Positions 42,173-50,411 of a DNA stretch of 64,000 nt are shown piece by piece. Positions within the stretch are counted from its first letter, which is position 1; every line of letters starts with the position of its first letter. The DNA lies in assembly GCA_049314555.1 (NCBI GenBank), contig JBMOEW010000008.1, positions 1 through 64,000 of the forward strand. The letters are read 5' to 3'. Made by a program: the position numbers and the translations under genes. The stretch comes from REEB509 sp049314555. Lineage in GTDB: Bacteria; Pseudomonadota; Alphaproteobacteria; Caulobacterales; Aquidulcibacteraceae. The notes beneath the pieces are model-generated. The model did no database searches. It saw only the letters and a list, made by a program, of their open reading frames with translations, and was not told the DNA's origin.

Positions 42173-44632
42173 ATGATCCAACGCAGCATCCTGATGTGGA
42201 GCGCCGCTGCCGCGGCACTCGTCGGCGGCCTTGCACCGCAAGCGGCTATGGCTCAGGCGAGCGCCGCAGCTACGGCCGCAGGCGAAGATATTGTCGTGAC
42301 CGCGCGCAAACGCGAAGAAACGGTGCAAGATGTGCCGGTGGCCGTCAGCGTCTTTTCTCAAGAGCAGATCGAAAGCCTCCAGATCCAATCGATCGACGAT
42401 GTCGCCCGCTTTACCCCCGGCCTGAGCTTTTCGAAAACATTTGGCCGATCGACAGACCGCCCGGTTGTCCGCGGGCAATCCAATGTTTTGGCAAACGTGC
42501 AGTTCGGCGTTGAATCTGGCACGGCTTACTTCATCGACGGGGTGTATTACCCCGGCTCGATCCAGTCCCTGGATCTGGGCGATGTTGCCCGAGTGGAAGT
42601 CATCAAGGGCCCACAAAGCGCGCTCTATGGACGAAACACCTACGCTGGCGCGATCAATTTTATCACCCGCAACCCGGGCGAAGAGTTTGGCGCGTCAGGC
42701 AGCGTCTTGATTGCGCAAGCCAATGAAGTGGACGTGCGCGCAGCACTGGAATGGCCCCTGGGAGACAATGCAGGCGTGCGCATTTCCCTGCGTCGCTACA
42801 CTTATGATGGCGAATATACCAACCGCGTCACCAACGAACTGGTTGGCGGAGAAGAAACGACGTCGGCCGCGATCGCGTTCCGTTGGGACATGACGCCAGA
42901 CCTCTCGCTTCGCATTCGCACCATGTACAACGCCGATGCTGACGGCCCACTGCCGTTGTTCTTGCAGCCAGCGACATCCAATAACTGCATGCCCGGCTAT
43001 CGGTCGCTCCTCTACCGGACCGGCTCCGGCTCGACCAACAATTTCCAGTACTTCTGCGGAGTGATCCAGCCTGGTCAGGTCGCGCTCAACACCAGCCCAG
43101 CCGTTGGCCCCGTTCCCGTGGTGCCGGGCGCACCGGCAACCCTCGGCAGCAACGTTTACTCCACCCGCGACGGCACGGCGTTTGACGGCATCGAACGCGA
43201 CACATGGCTGACTACGGCAAACCTAAACTGGGACATCGGCGGGTCTGGATATGAGCTTGGCGTGAACTTCGGCTTCCGTGATGAAAGCGAGAAGTTCGGC
43301 ACTGACTCAGACCACTCCAGTGTGAACTTCTTCTTCACACCGCCCTCAGTTCCAACGACCGCAGAAGGTTTCTTTGCCAACACCAGCCGCGACGATATCC
43401 AAGACTACTCGCTTGAGACCATCCTGCAGAGCCCAACGGACGGCTCATTCCGCTGGAAGGTCGGCGCGTATTTCTACTATGGACAAAACACCGGCTACGA
43501 CATCACCTTCCTGGATCCTGAAGGCGTGAACTTGAGATCGGATCTTTCGATCACCCGCAACCATGCCTATTTCGGATTGGCGGAACTTGATCTCACACCT
43601 CAGCTCACTTTGACGGCCGAAGCGCGCTACGCCGAAGAAGTCAAATCCGTCCGAAATTGGAACACGACCGCGCCATTTGCCCGAACCTTTTATGGGAGCG
43701 CACGGTTCGACTCGTTCACACCCCGCGTCACGCTGCGGTATCAGCCCACGGACGACATCACCCTATATGGTATCTATTCACAAGGTGCCAAGCCAGGCGG
43801 CTTGAATGGATCGATTGGCGTCGCCTCGGGCCGGCCCTCCTACGAACAAGAAGAGTCCACCAACTACGAAGTGGGAGCCAAGTTCAATCTTTTTGACGGT
43901 CGTTTGACCTTGAACTCGGCCGCCTACTACATCGAAGCCTCAGACGTTCAATTGACAACCGCCGCCGCCGGCGTGAACGGTGCCATTACCTCGATCGCCA
44001 CCAACCAGGGGCAGGGCGAGATCCTTGGCCTTGAACTCGACGGCCGCGCTATCCTCTCCGACTATTTGTCAATTGGGGCAAGCTACGCCTGGACTCGTCC
44101 CGAGTTCACCTCTGGCTGCGACAGCGATCAGTGGATGCTCACCTCGGGCGGTGGCATTCTTGCGGCCAACCAAACAGCGCCCGGCACCGGAACGTCGTTT
44201 TTTGGCCTGACTGGAAATTGCTCGATCGCTGGCAAGCGTTACCCACTGACCAGCGAGCACCAAGCCTCCTTCGACTTTGACCTTCGCCCTTGGACATTCG
44301 ACAACGGCGCTCAGGTGTTTGTGCAAGGGAACGTTTCTTACGAGAGCTCAAAGTACGTGCAGGTCCACAATCTGGCAGAAACCGGAGACACCACTTTGGT
44401 GGGCGGCCGCCTGGGCATCGAAGGGGACCATTGGACGTTCGCCGCGTTCGGTCGCAACCTGACCGACGAAGACACCATCACCTTGGCAACGCGTTGGTTG
44501 CAAATGCCGTACGTGGCGGGTGCGGGTCCGAGCACCGCACCAACAACGGCCGACCGGGGCGCACCACGTGCGTTCTTCGGTGGCCTGCGTCCGGGCCGGA
44601 CGTTGGGCCTTGAGCTACGCTTCAATTACTAA
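42173..44632 (+). CDS. TonB-dependent outer-membrane receptor
   Basis: An 819-residue receptor. A signal peptide (~28 residues) is followed by the TonB-box region EDIVVTARKREETVQDVPVAVSVF, a plug domain (DDVARFTPGLSFS, VEVIKGPQSALYGRNTYAGAINFIT) and a 22-strand barrel ending in LRPGRTLGLELRFNY with the terminal aromatic. Length and plug match the sphingomonad-type receptors for large or aromatic substrates; no siderophore genes are nearby. It probably takes up the substrate of the surrounding enzymes, which implies a substrate too large or too scarce for porins. Confidence 0.92.
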   Translation: MIQRSILMWSAAAAALVGGLAPQAAMAQASAAATAAGEDIVVTARKREETVQDVPVAVSVFSQEQIESLQIQSIDDVARFTPGLSFSKTFGRSTDRPVVRGQSNVLANVQFGVESGTAYFIDGVYYPGSIQSLDLGDVARVEVIKGPQSALYGRNTYAGAINFITRNPGEEFGASGSVLIAQANEVDVRAALEWPLGDNAGVRISLRRYTYDGEYTNRVTNELVGGEETTSAAIAFRWDMTPDLSLRIRTMYNADADGPLPLFLQPATSNNCMPGYRSLLYRTGSGSTNNFQYFCGVIQPGQVALNTSPAVGPVPVVPGAPATLGSNVYSTRDGTAFDGIERDTWLTTANLNWDIGGSGYELGVNFGFRDESEKFGTDSDHSSVNFFFTPPSVPTTAEGFFANTSRDDIQDYSLETILQSPTDGSFRWKVGAYFYYGQNTGYDITFLDPEGVNLRSDLSITRNHAYFGLAELDLTPQLTLTAEARYAEEVKSVRNWNTTAPFARTFYGSARFDSFTPRVTLRYQPTDDITLYGIYSQGAKPGGLNGSIGVASGRPSYEQEESTNYEVGAKFNLFDGRLTLNSAAYYIEASDVQLTTAAAGVNGAITSIATNQGQGEILGLELDGRAILSDYLSIGASYAWTRPEFTSGCDSDQWMLTSGGGILAANQTAPGTGTSFFGLTGNCSIAGKRYPLTSEHQASFDFDLRPWTFDNGAQVFVQGNVSYESSKYVQVHNLAETGDTTLVGGRLGIEGDHWTFAAFGRNLTDEDTITLATRWLQMPYVAGAGPSTAPTTADRGAPRAFFGGLRPGRTLGLELRFNY

Positions 44633-44639
44633 ACAAAAC

Positions 44640-44671
44640 GTCTGCGCGCACAGCGTTCTGTGCGCGCAGAC
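44640..44671 (+). terminator. strong hairpin after TonB receptor
   Basis: A perfect 14-bp stem (GTCTGCGCGCACAG pairing with CTGTGCGCGCAGAC) around a CGTT loop begins 7 bases after the receptor stop. There is no following T-run, so it may be a transcript-stabilising or attenuating hairpin that keeps receptor expression above that of the next gene, rather than a full terminator. Confidence 0.6.
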
Positions 44672-44694
44672 GGCCCAAACGGGGGTGGCTAGAA

Positions 44695-45741
44695 ATGCGG
44701 CTTCTTTCAGCGTTGCGGCTGGCGGGAGCAGCTTTTTTTGTGAGCCTCTCCTTCCTCGCTATTGCGCAGTCCCAAGAAACGCGAGGCTCAGCGCGGGGCG
44801 TCTTGGAGCGCGATTTCGCCCAATATCTCGCTTGGTTTGAGGGGCGCTTTGACAACGACCGACAGGTTTTCTTTGAGCCAGACATCGGCGTGCCAGAAAG
44901 CGATCGCCACGAGCGCATCCATTCGATTTTCCGGCCGGTCGCATTGCCGGCTTTCGGCGACCACGTGTTCTACGTCGAACAATACCTCGACGCAGACCCC
45001 GCGCGGGTCTATCGCCAGCGCCTTTACGTCATGAGCATCGACGAGAGCCGCAACGCGATCCGCTTGGCCATCCACATTCCAAAGAACCCAGATGCGATCC
45101 GCGGCGCTTATCTCAATCCAGATCTCCTCGCACAACTCACGCCCGCAGACATGACGACCTACCCTGGGTGCGACGTCTTCTGGCGTCGCCAGGAGACCAT
45201 GTTTGTCGGCGGGATGGCCCATGACGCCTGCCGGATCACCTCCACCCGCTCGGGTCGCACACTCATCGTTTCGGACGACCTGATCTTGTCCGCGGATGGG
45301 ATCTCAATTCATGATCGCGCCGTCGATGAACAGGGGGCCTACGTCTATGGCAACCGCGCGGGCGTGCCCCACCAGTTGCGCCGGGCCCGCCCCTTTGAAT
45401 GCTGGACCGCTGTGCTGCGGGGCGCGGTTCATGGCGATAGCGGGCAAGGAGCAGAACCCAACGACTGGAACTTTCGGCGCGGCCTGTGGCTGCACGACCA
45501 AGGCGGCACAGCCGATATCGTCACCGACGAAAACCCATCGCGCCGGTTCACCGTCAAATTGCGTCGCGTGGAATGGCCCTACGGCACCAACCGTCCCTCG
45601 CTCACGCTTTATGTCCACGAGCAGGGCAATCCCCGTGCTTTGTCCTATACGTGGGGCGAATACGACGCCGAGCGCCTTGGTCTCAACCTGCGCTGGCTGC
45701 AGGTGAGCTGCACGCATGCCCCCCAACGCCCGTGGGGATAA
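44695..45741 (+). CDS. secreted CpcT/CpeT-like protein
   Basis: A 348-residue protein with a signal peptide (cleavage near IAQSQ). The body has CpcT/CpeT-type features: YLAWFEGRFDNDRQ, HVFYVEQYLDADPARVYRQRLYVM, YPGCDVFWRRQ and CRITSTRSGRTLIVSDDLIL. CpcT and CpeT are chromophore lyases that attach phycobilins in cyanobacteria, with a calycin-type barrel. In a non-photosynthetic proteobacterium the likely role is binding a bilin-like or similar ligand. The C-terminal ~120 residues (WTAVLRGAVHG onwards) are an extra domain. It follows the TonB receptor. Confidence 0.65.
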   Translation: MRLLSALRLAGAAFFVSLSFLAIAQSQETRGSARGVLERDFAQYLAWFEGRFDNDRQVFFEPDIGVPESDRHERIHSIFRPVALPAFGDHVFYVEQYLDADPARVYRQRLYVMSIDESRNAIRLAIHIPKNPDAIRGAYLNPDLLAQLTPADMTTYPGCDVFWRRQETMFVGGMAHDACRITSTRSGRTLIVSDDLILSADGISIHDRAVDEQGAYVYGNRAGVPHQLRRARPFECWTAVLRGAVHGDSGQGAEPNDWNFRRGLWLHDQGGTADIVTDENPSRRFTVKLRRVEWPYGTNRPSLTLYVHEQGNPRALSYTWGEYDAERLGLNLRWLQVSCTHAPQRPWG

Positions 45742-45743
45742 GC

Positions 45744-46412
45744 TCAAGGCGAGCGGAGGAACTGATAGTTCGCGCCCCCCGGCACTAGGAACGCAAACGA
45801 GCCGTCCTCAAGAATGCCAGCTTCCGAATACGTCAGGCTGTTGCCAGCCAAAATCACGCTTGCCCGGATCCCCATCCGTCGCCCTGAGCGGCTTGTGATG
45901 GTGCAGGTGTTTTCATGGATGGTTGCAACTAGGAGCTCCTCTCGTCGCTCGGTGACGAACAGCCCGCAATCAGCGCCGTAACCGATCAAATCTTCGGCCT
46001 TAAGCGCGGCAAACGCCGCAGGGTCGTCTCCCCGCCCGGCATAAGGCGCTGGGTCGCGGAAGGTGTAGAAGTCCATCCGAGCAAGCTCTGGGCCCTCGTT
46101 GCGAAGGGTCCAAATTCTTTGCCGACTAATTGGACCGTCAGGGCCGCCGGCCCGCCATTCAACGTAAATCATGGTGTGGCCAAGTGTCGGCGCGTCGACG
46201 GCGTAAAACGACGCAAATTGTAGATCGATCCAGTCATACGGATGGCCCGCAGCCGGCGGCCTCCGCAACCTATCTGGTGCCTGATCCCACTGCGCCCGAT
46301 TGTCGAATGTGCCCTCAAGCGCCCTTGCAAATCGCGTCGCAACGGTCGTCTCGGGCGGCAAACTTGCACAACCAGCCATCACTAGCGCCATGAGCCAAAA
46401 CCAGCGCTTCAC
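45744..46412 (-). CDS. CpcT/CpeT-like lipoprotein
   Basis: A 222-residue protein with signal peptide and lipobox (MAGC, Cys15). It shares the CpcT/CpeT pattern with the gene at 44695: FARALEGTFDNRAQW, HTMIYVEWR, ISRQRIWTL, FDxY-type strands and NTCTITSRSGRRMGIRASVIL. It converges with that gene (2-base gap) and overlaps the flavin oxidase start by four bases. The two relatives beside a TonB receptor suggest periplasmic or outer-membrane ligand handling. Confidence 0.65.
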   Translation of the reverse strand: MKRWFWLMALVMAGCASLPPETTVATRFARALEGTFDNRAQWDQAPDRLRRPPAAGHPYDWIDLQFASFYAVDAPTLGHTMIYVEWRAGGPDGPISRQRIWTLRNEGPELARMDFYTFRDPAPYAGRGDDPAAFAALKAEDLIGYGADCGLFVTERREELLVATIHENTCTITSRSGRRMGIRASVILAGNSLTYSEAGILEDGSFAFLVPGGANYQFLRSP

Positions 46413-47845
46413 GGGCGCATGGCCCCGGCCGCCGCCATAACTGCGAGCGCAGCCATTTCACCGCTCTCAAAGGCACCTTCCATGCCGGTGTAGGTGCGAG
46501 ACAAGTGCTCGCCAGCAAAATGCAAGCGCCCCGCTGGGGCGCCGATCCCCTCAGCCCAGCGCGCAATCTGCCCTGGTGCCCAATGCATATAAGCACCGCC
46601 CGCCAGCGCGTTTTCGGGTGTCCATTTAATCACGCGTCGCAGCCGCATCAGGCCGCGACTGGCCGGACGCAAAGCTGCCAGCGCGTCAGTGGCCTTCGCT
46701 TCAATCGCTGCATCGTCCAGGCCAGCACAAGCGTCGCACCCATCGCCGTTGATCCAGCACAAAATGGTGTTGGTCGGCTGGCCCCCTTCACGCACCGCAA
46801 AGACGCGCTCTAACGGGCCATCGGTCCACATGTCGATGGGCAGCCCATCCGCCTCCCAAAACGCCGATGCCGCCTCAAGATACACGTGCATGATCTTTGT
46901 ATAGGGCAGGCCGTCGATGGCTTCGCGCTGCGCCATACCCACTGGCGCATCGATGTCAAACTTTCGCAGCACTGTGAAAGGCACAGCCGCAATCGCAAAC
47001 GACGCCAAAACCTGTGAGCCATCTGCCAGCCGAACCGTGACGCCGTCTGGGGTGTCGCCGACCGCCACGACCGGCGATGACAATCGCACCGCCTCTCCAA
47101 GACTGGCAGCCATCGCTTCGGGCAAGCGTGCCGAGCCGCCCCTCACACTGCCAGAGGGGCCAAATGTTCTGTCCTTTGCATAGAGCGTGAGGGTGCGCCA
47201 CAGGTTCAACATCGAATAACTATCGAGCCGATTTGCATTCAGCCCGACATCTGCAAGTCGTTGCGCTTCACCAATGATCCCCTGGGCATTCAAGAACTGA
47301 GCAGCCGACATGTCGAACGCGCTGAGCGCCGGCTGCATCCAATCATCAAATCCGGTGAGTGGATTTGCCCCGCCCGCCAGTCGAAACAGCAAGCCCCCCG
47401 GAGGGCTGGCTTTGAGCGGACCTACCGGCAACGGATTTTGCAGAGCCGATGGCCAAGCGTCCAAAGTCAGCAACGCCCCACCGATGGCCAATAAGGAGGG
47501 GTTCTCTTGCGGCGTATCCGGATCAATCACCACGCCCAAACTCTGGGCGGTGGCGCGAAACCGTGCGTAGCCAGCCCCCACTTGGCTACCACCAGCTTCC
47601 GGTTGTCCCGGTAAGTCATCCAGTGTCAGCAAACGCCCCCCGACGCGCTCTGACGCCTCCAGCACGATAACCCGAAATCCCTCAGCACGCAGCAGGCGTG
47701 CCGCGTGCAGACCAGACAGGCCAGCACCAATCACCACCACATCCGCGTCGGGCGTTGCCGGACCCAAAGCAGGGGCACAGCCGGGCAGGGCAAATGACAA
47801 GGCCCCGGCCCCAAGCAGCAAGCTGTCGCGTCGCGTTATCGCCAT
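46409..47845 (-). CDS. Tat-exported flavin amine oxidase family protein
   Basis: A 478-residue FAD enzyme of the amine oxidase/phytoene desaturase/protoporphyrinogen oxidase superfamily. A twin-arginine signal (TRRDSLLLG) is followed by a possible lipobox ending at Cys23 (ALPGC). The FAD motif VVIGAGLSGLHAARLL starts near residue 37, with VLEASERVGGRLLTLD after it and the C-terminal FAD loop GRLHFAGEHLSRTYTGMEGAFESGEMAA. It oxidises an amine or a C-C bond outside the cytoplasm. It overlaps the nitrilase homolog by 10 bases. Confidence 0.85.
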   Translation of the reverse strand: MAITRRDSLLLGAGALSFALPGCAPALGPATPDADVVVIGAGLSGLHAARLLRAEGFRVIVLEASERVGGRLLTLDDLPGQPEAGGSQVGAGYARFRATAQSLGVVIDPDTPQENPSLLAIGGALLTLDAWPSALQNPLPVGPLKASPPGGLLFRLAGGANPLTGFDDWMQPALSAFDMSAAQFLNAQGIIGEAQRLADVGLNANRLDSYSMLNLWRTLTLYAKDRTFGPSGSVRGGSARLPEAMAASLGEAVRLSSPVVAVGDTPDGVTVRLADGSQVLASFAIAAVPFTVLRKFDIDAPVGMAQREAIDGLPYTKIMHVYLEAASAFWEADGLPIDMWTDGPLERVFAVREGGQPTNTILCWINGDGCDACAGLDDAAIEAKATDALAALRPASRGLMRLRRVIKWTPENALAGGAYMHWAPGQIARWAEGIGAPAGRLHFAGEHLSRTYTGMEGAFESGEMAALAVMAAAGAMRP

Positions 47846-49008
47846 TGGGATTTGTCCCGCAAAAACCGCGCCGCATCCTGCCCATCCGCAGGCAGATATT
47901 CGGAAAACAGATTGGGAGGATATCGCTCCACGTAGGCGTCGTAAATGTCGCGATAAAGGCTCATGTGCACGACCGGTTGGCGATGACGCTCTCGAAAATC
48001 AGCGATCGGAATACGGCTCGAAACGAGCGTCTCGTGCTCAGAACTTGCTTCGTCCAAGGTCTCCCCGCGCGGCCCATAGATCGCAGAGCCCCCGACCATA
48101 CCGACCCCTTCCATGAAGCCGGGGTTATCTGGCGAGACCGCATTGTTGGACACTGCTGTATAGACCTGATTGTAAAGTGACGTCGCCTGGATATCCAACG
48201 GCGTGAACCCGCCCGAAGCCGTGCGCAGGATGATCTCCGCGCCCTTCATGGCAAATGCCCTGAACAACTCGGGCTCGCGTTGTACGCTCGAGGTGGCGAT
48301 GTTTCCGTAACCGGTTCTCGTCACGGGGATCACCGCATCGCGCCCGTACATTTCGACGTAGCGGTCCAAGACGTCGTGAATTGTCGTTGTGAACAACTCA
48401 AACCCCTGAAACACACCCTTGATGTTGCGAGCCTTCCAATGGCGGTCGAGAATAGATCCGTCTGGCCCCATTACCGTAGTCATCGACAATAGATGCTCAG
48501 GCCAATCTGGATCCCGCGCATAAGATCCAAACACGATCATGCATTGATGCTGCCGCGCCTTGGCAGCGATTGCTTCCGTTTCCTCACCCGGAATATCGAT
48601 CGCAACGCGCAGCGCGTCTCGGCGGTCCCATGCGCCTGACCACCCCGTTATGGGAAACTCGTGGAAGAACAGAATGTCAGACCGGCCACCCCATCCTTGC
48701 GCGTTATCGATCAACTCCAGCATATGAGCTAGATTGTCGCTCCGCGTTTGCCTTAAGCGCCCCACCTCAACCGCACGTACCCGGCTCTGAACCACCCCGA
48801 GACTTATCGACTCTTTTATCAGCGGCACGGTGGGATAGCCGCCGTCCGTCTGCATCTGCAGCGCGGGTCCGTTGCGCTGCAAAGCTTCCGCAGGCCCTGC
48901 CGCAGTTAGCAAGCCGCATGTTCCCGCCGTGGCAGACGCCAAAGCGAGCAGCGAGCGGCGCGACACGTCGGCACGGCCCAAAGCTGGTCCTTCATCACGC
49001 ATACTCAT
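47836..49008 (-). CDS. Tat-exported nitrilase-superfamily protein lacking catalytic Cys (second)
   Basis: A 390-residue protein; ATG 49008 has GGAG 8 bases upstream. The Tat signal is SRRSLLALAS. The Glu (FFHEFPITGW) and Lys (DRHWKARNIKG) positions of the nitrilase triad are present, but the elbow reads GNIATSSVQREPELFR, so Ser again replaces Cys. It is similar in layout to the protein at 35624, and both share the DxxxxxDxYxxMYGxD/DIYGLD type insert before the elbow. The shared change suggests a subfamily with a distinct role. Confidence 0.78.
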   Translation of the reverse strand: MSMRDEGPALGRADVSRRSLLALASATAGTCGLLTAAGPAEALQRNGPALQMQTDGGYPTVPLIKESISLGVVQSRVRAVEVGRLRQTRSDNLAHMLELIDNAQGWGGRSDILFFHEFPITGWSGAWDRRDALRVAIDIPGEETEAIAAKARQHQCMIVFGSYARDPDWPEHLLSMTTVMGPDGSILDRHWKARNIKGVFQGFELFTTTIHDVLDRYVEMYGRDAVIPVTRTGYGNIATSSVQREPELFRAFAMKGAEIILRTASGGFTPLDIQATSLYNQVYTAVSNNAVSPDNPGFMEGVGMVGGSAIYGPRGETLDEASSEHETLVSSRIPIADFRERHRQPVVHMSLYRDIYDAYVERYPPNLFSEYLPADGQDAARFLRDKSQWR

Positions 49009-49028
49009 CTGCACACTCCGTGTCGCGG

Positions 49029-49949
49029 CTAGTTGCGTGTTGGTGGCGTTTCGGTGCCTTCGCGCACGCGCTGATAATACATCCAACTCGTCACGTTCGG
49101 GCGCACATCGTCGCTTGGCGGCGGGTTGCGATAGGCCGGGTAGTGCGTCGCCACCTCTTCCCGCATCAAAGGGGAAACGTCGTTCCAATCGAGAACCTTG
49201 GTGCCTGCTGTATGGAAATAGAGCATGCCCTCGCGGCCGCTCATCCGCATCCATGGCAGCCAGTCAGAAATACGCACCCAGCCAACTTCCACGCTTGCGG
49301 TGCGTTGCGAGCGATCCGTGAGGTTCGCGGTGACCCCCATGAAGTTGAACATTTCGGTCGCGTGGTACGTGCCCCCAATTTCCGCTTGATAAGCCCCCGC
49401 GAGGGGGTTCGGGTAAAAGAGCGGAACCGTCGAGGTCATAAACCAATGATCTTCGATGAAGCTGGCATTGAATCGCAGCGGTTGCCCACTGCGCGTGCGT
49501 TCAAAGAATTCGCCATTCACCGGATCGTTGGCCACATGCAAGACATCGACCGTCTCATTCGTCCAGGGATTGGTCCAACGGCTCAACGGTTGGCCGGTCT
49601 GCGGATCGAGATAGATCAGCAACTCGCGCGACACCGACCGAAACCCAGCCCCGCGCTCAGCATTCGAAGTCGCAGCGCAGGTGCGCACATTCAACCCTTC
49701 AACCTTGAATAAGAGCTTGTCGGCCTCGCCTTGGCGACGCGAATAAACGTCGCCGCGCCAGAACCAATAAACCGGCTCGTTGTCGGTTTCGGTGCACCAG
49801 ATGCGCCGCATGACCTGAAGAGCACCAGACGGCGTTGTGACGTCGATTGGAGCAGCTTGGCTTGCGCGGCGCGGCTGGGCGTCGCTGACACCAGTGGAAA
49901 ACACCAGAGCCGCAGCCCCAATCGCCAAACTGACAAGAACATTGCGCAC
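49029..49949 (-). CDS. DUF1838 family secreted protein
   Basis: A 306-residue exported protein with a signal peptide (cleavage near SDAQ). The body fits DUF1838: RRIWCTETDNEPVYWFWRGDVYSRRQGE, LLIYLDPQTGQPLSRWTNPWT, YQAEIGGTYHATEMFNFMG and WLPWMRMSGREGMLYFHTAG. GTG 49949 follows GGGAGGG. The family is uncharacterised but common in sphingomonad catabolic clusters. It is the first gene of the minus-strand unit that includes both Tat proteins and the CpcT-like lipoprotein, divergent from the HapK-like gene across site I. Confidence 0.8.
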   Translation of the reverse strand: MRNVLVSLAIGAAALVFSTGVSDAQPRRASQAAPIDVTTPSGALQVMRRIWCTETDNEPVYWFWRGDVYSRRQGEADKLLFKVEGLNVRTCAATSNAERGAGFRSVSRELLIYLDPQTGQPLSRWTNPWTNETVDVLHVANDPVNGEFFERTRSGQPLRFNASFIEDHWFMTSTVPLFYPNPLAGAYQAEIGGTYHATEMFNFMGVTANLTDRSQRTASVEVGWVRISDWLPWMRMSGREGMLYFHTAGTKVLDWNDVSPLMREEVATHYPAYRNPPPSDDVRPNVTSWMYYQRVREGTETPPTRN

Positions 49950-50039
49950 CGTTACGCCCTCCCTTGCCCCGACGCATTACAAGACCCGGGGCGGCTTGAT
50001 GTCGCCATTAATGGAAGGGGAGGTTGGCGCGAGGTCAAG

Positions 50040-50049
50040 ATGGTATATC
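50040..50049 (+). promoter_or_regulatory. operator-like motif, site I
   Basis: ATGGTATATC followed by AAC, centred 55 bases upstream of the HapK-like gene (50100) and about 95 bases upstream of the DUF1838 gene (49949). It is the rightmost copy and marks the right end of the regulon. Confidence 0.5.
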
Positions 50050-50099
50050 AACTAAAGCGTGGCTCCAGCGCCGCATCACTTGACTGATGGAGGACTCAA

Positions 50100-50411
50100 A
50101 TGGTTTCGCGCATCATCGCCTTGTTCAACCTCAAACCCGGTGTGACGCCCCAAGCCTATGAGTCTTGGGCAAAACGCGTGGATCTGCCGACGGTCAACGG
50201 CTTGCGCTCGGTGGAATCGTTTGAGGTGTTTCGGTCCACCGGCCTTTTGGGGTCCGACGCAAAACCACCCTACAATTATGTGGAAATCATCGATGTCGCC
50301 GACATGGATATGTTCTTTGGCGACATCGGTTCCGAGCAAATGCAAAAAATTGCCGCCGAGTTCCAGGCGATGGTCACAGATCTCGCGTTCATCAACACGG
50401 ACAAACTCTAA
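50100..50411 (+). CDS. HapK/RedY-like protein
   Basis: A 103-residue ferredoxin-fold protein of the RedY/HapK type (RIIALFNLKPGVTPQAYESWAKRVDLPTV, VESFEVFRSTGLLGSDAKPPYNYVEIIDV, AAEFQAMVTDLAFINTDKL). The family is named after proteins of prodigiosin clusters, where a pyrrole-containing product is made; its reaction is not established. ATG 50100 has GGAGG upstream. It overlaps the next gene by one base. Confidence 0.8.
   Translation: MVSRIIALFNLKPGVTPQAYESWAKRVDLPTVNGLRSVESFEVFRSTGLLGSDAKPPYNYVEIIDVADMDMFFGDIGSEQMQKIAAEFQAMVTDLAFINTDKL

Noticed and set aside
43768..43777. TGGTATCTAT inside the TonB receptor gene, resembling the recurrent motif
   Set aside because: Intragenic, not palindromic and a poorer match; likewise GTGGTATAAC near 61901 and GCGGTATAGG near 23126.
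48570..49712. 380-codon open frame antisense to the nitrilase homolog and DUF1838 genes
   Set aside because: No recognisable protein features; both genes on the minus strand have clear signals and domains.
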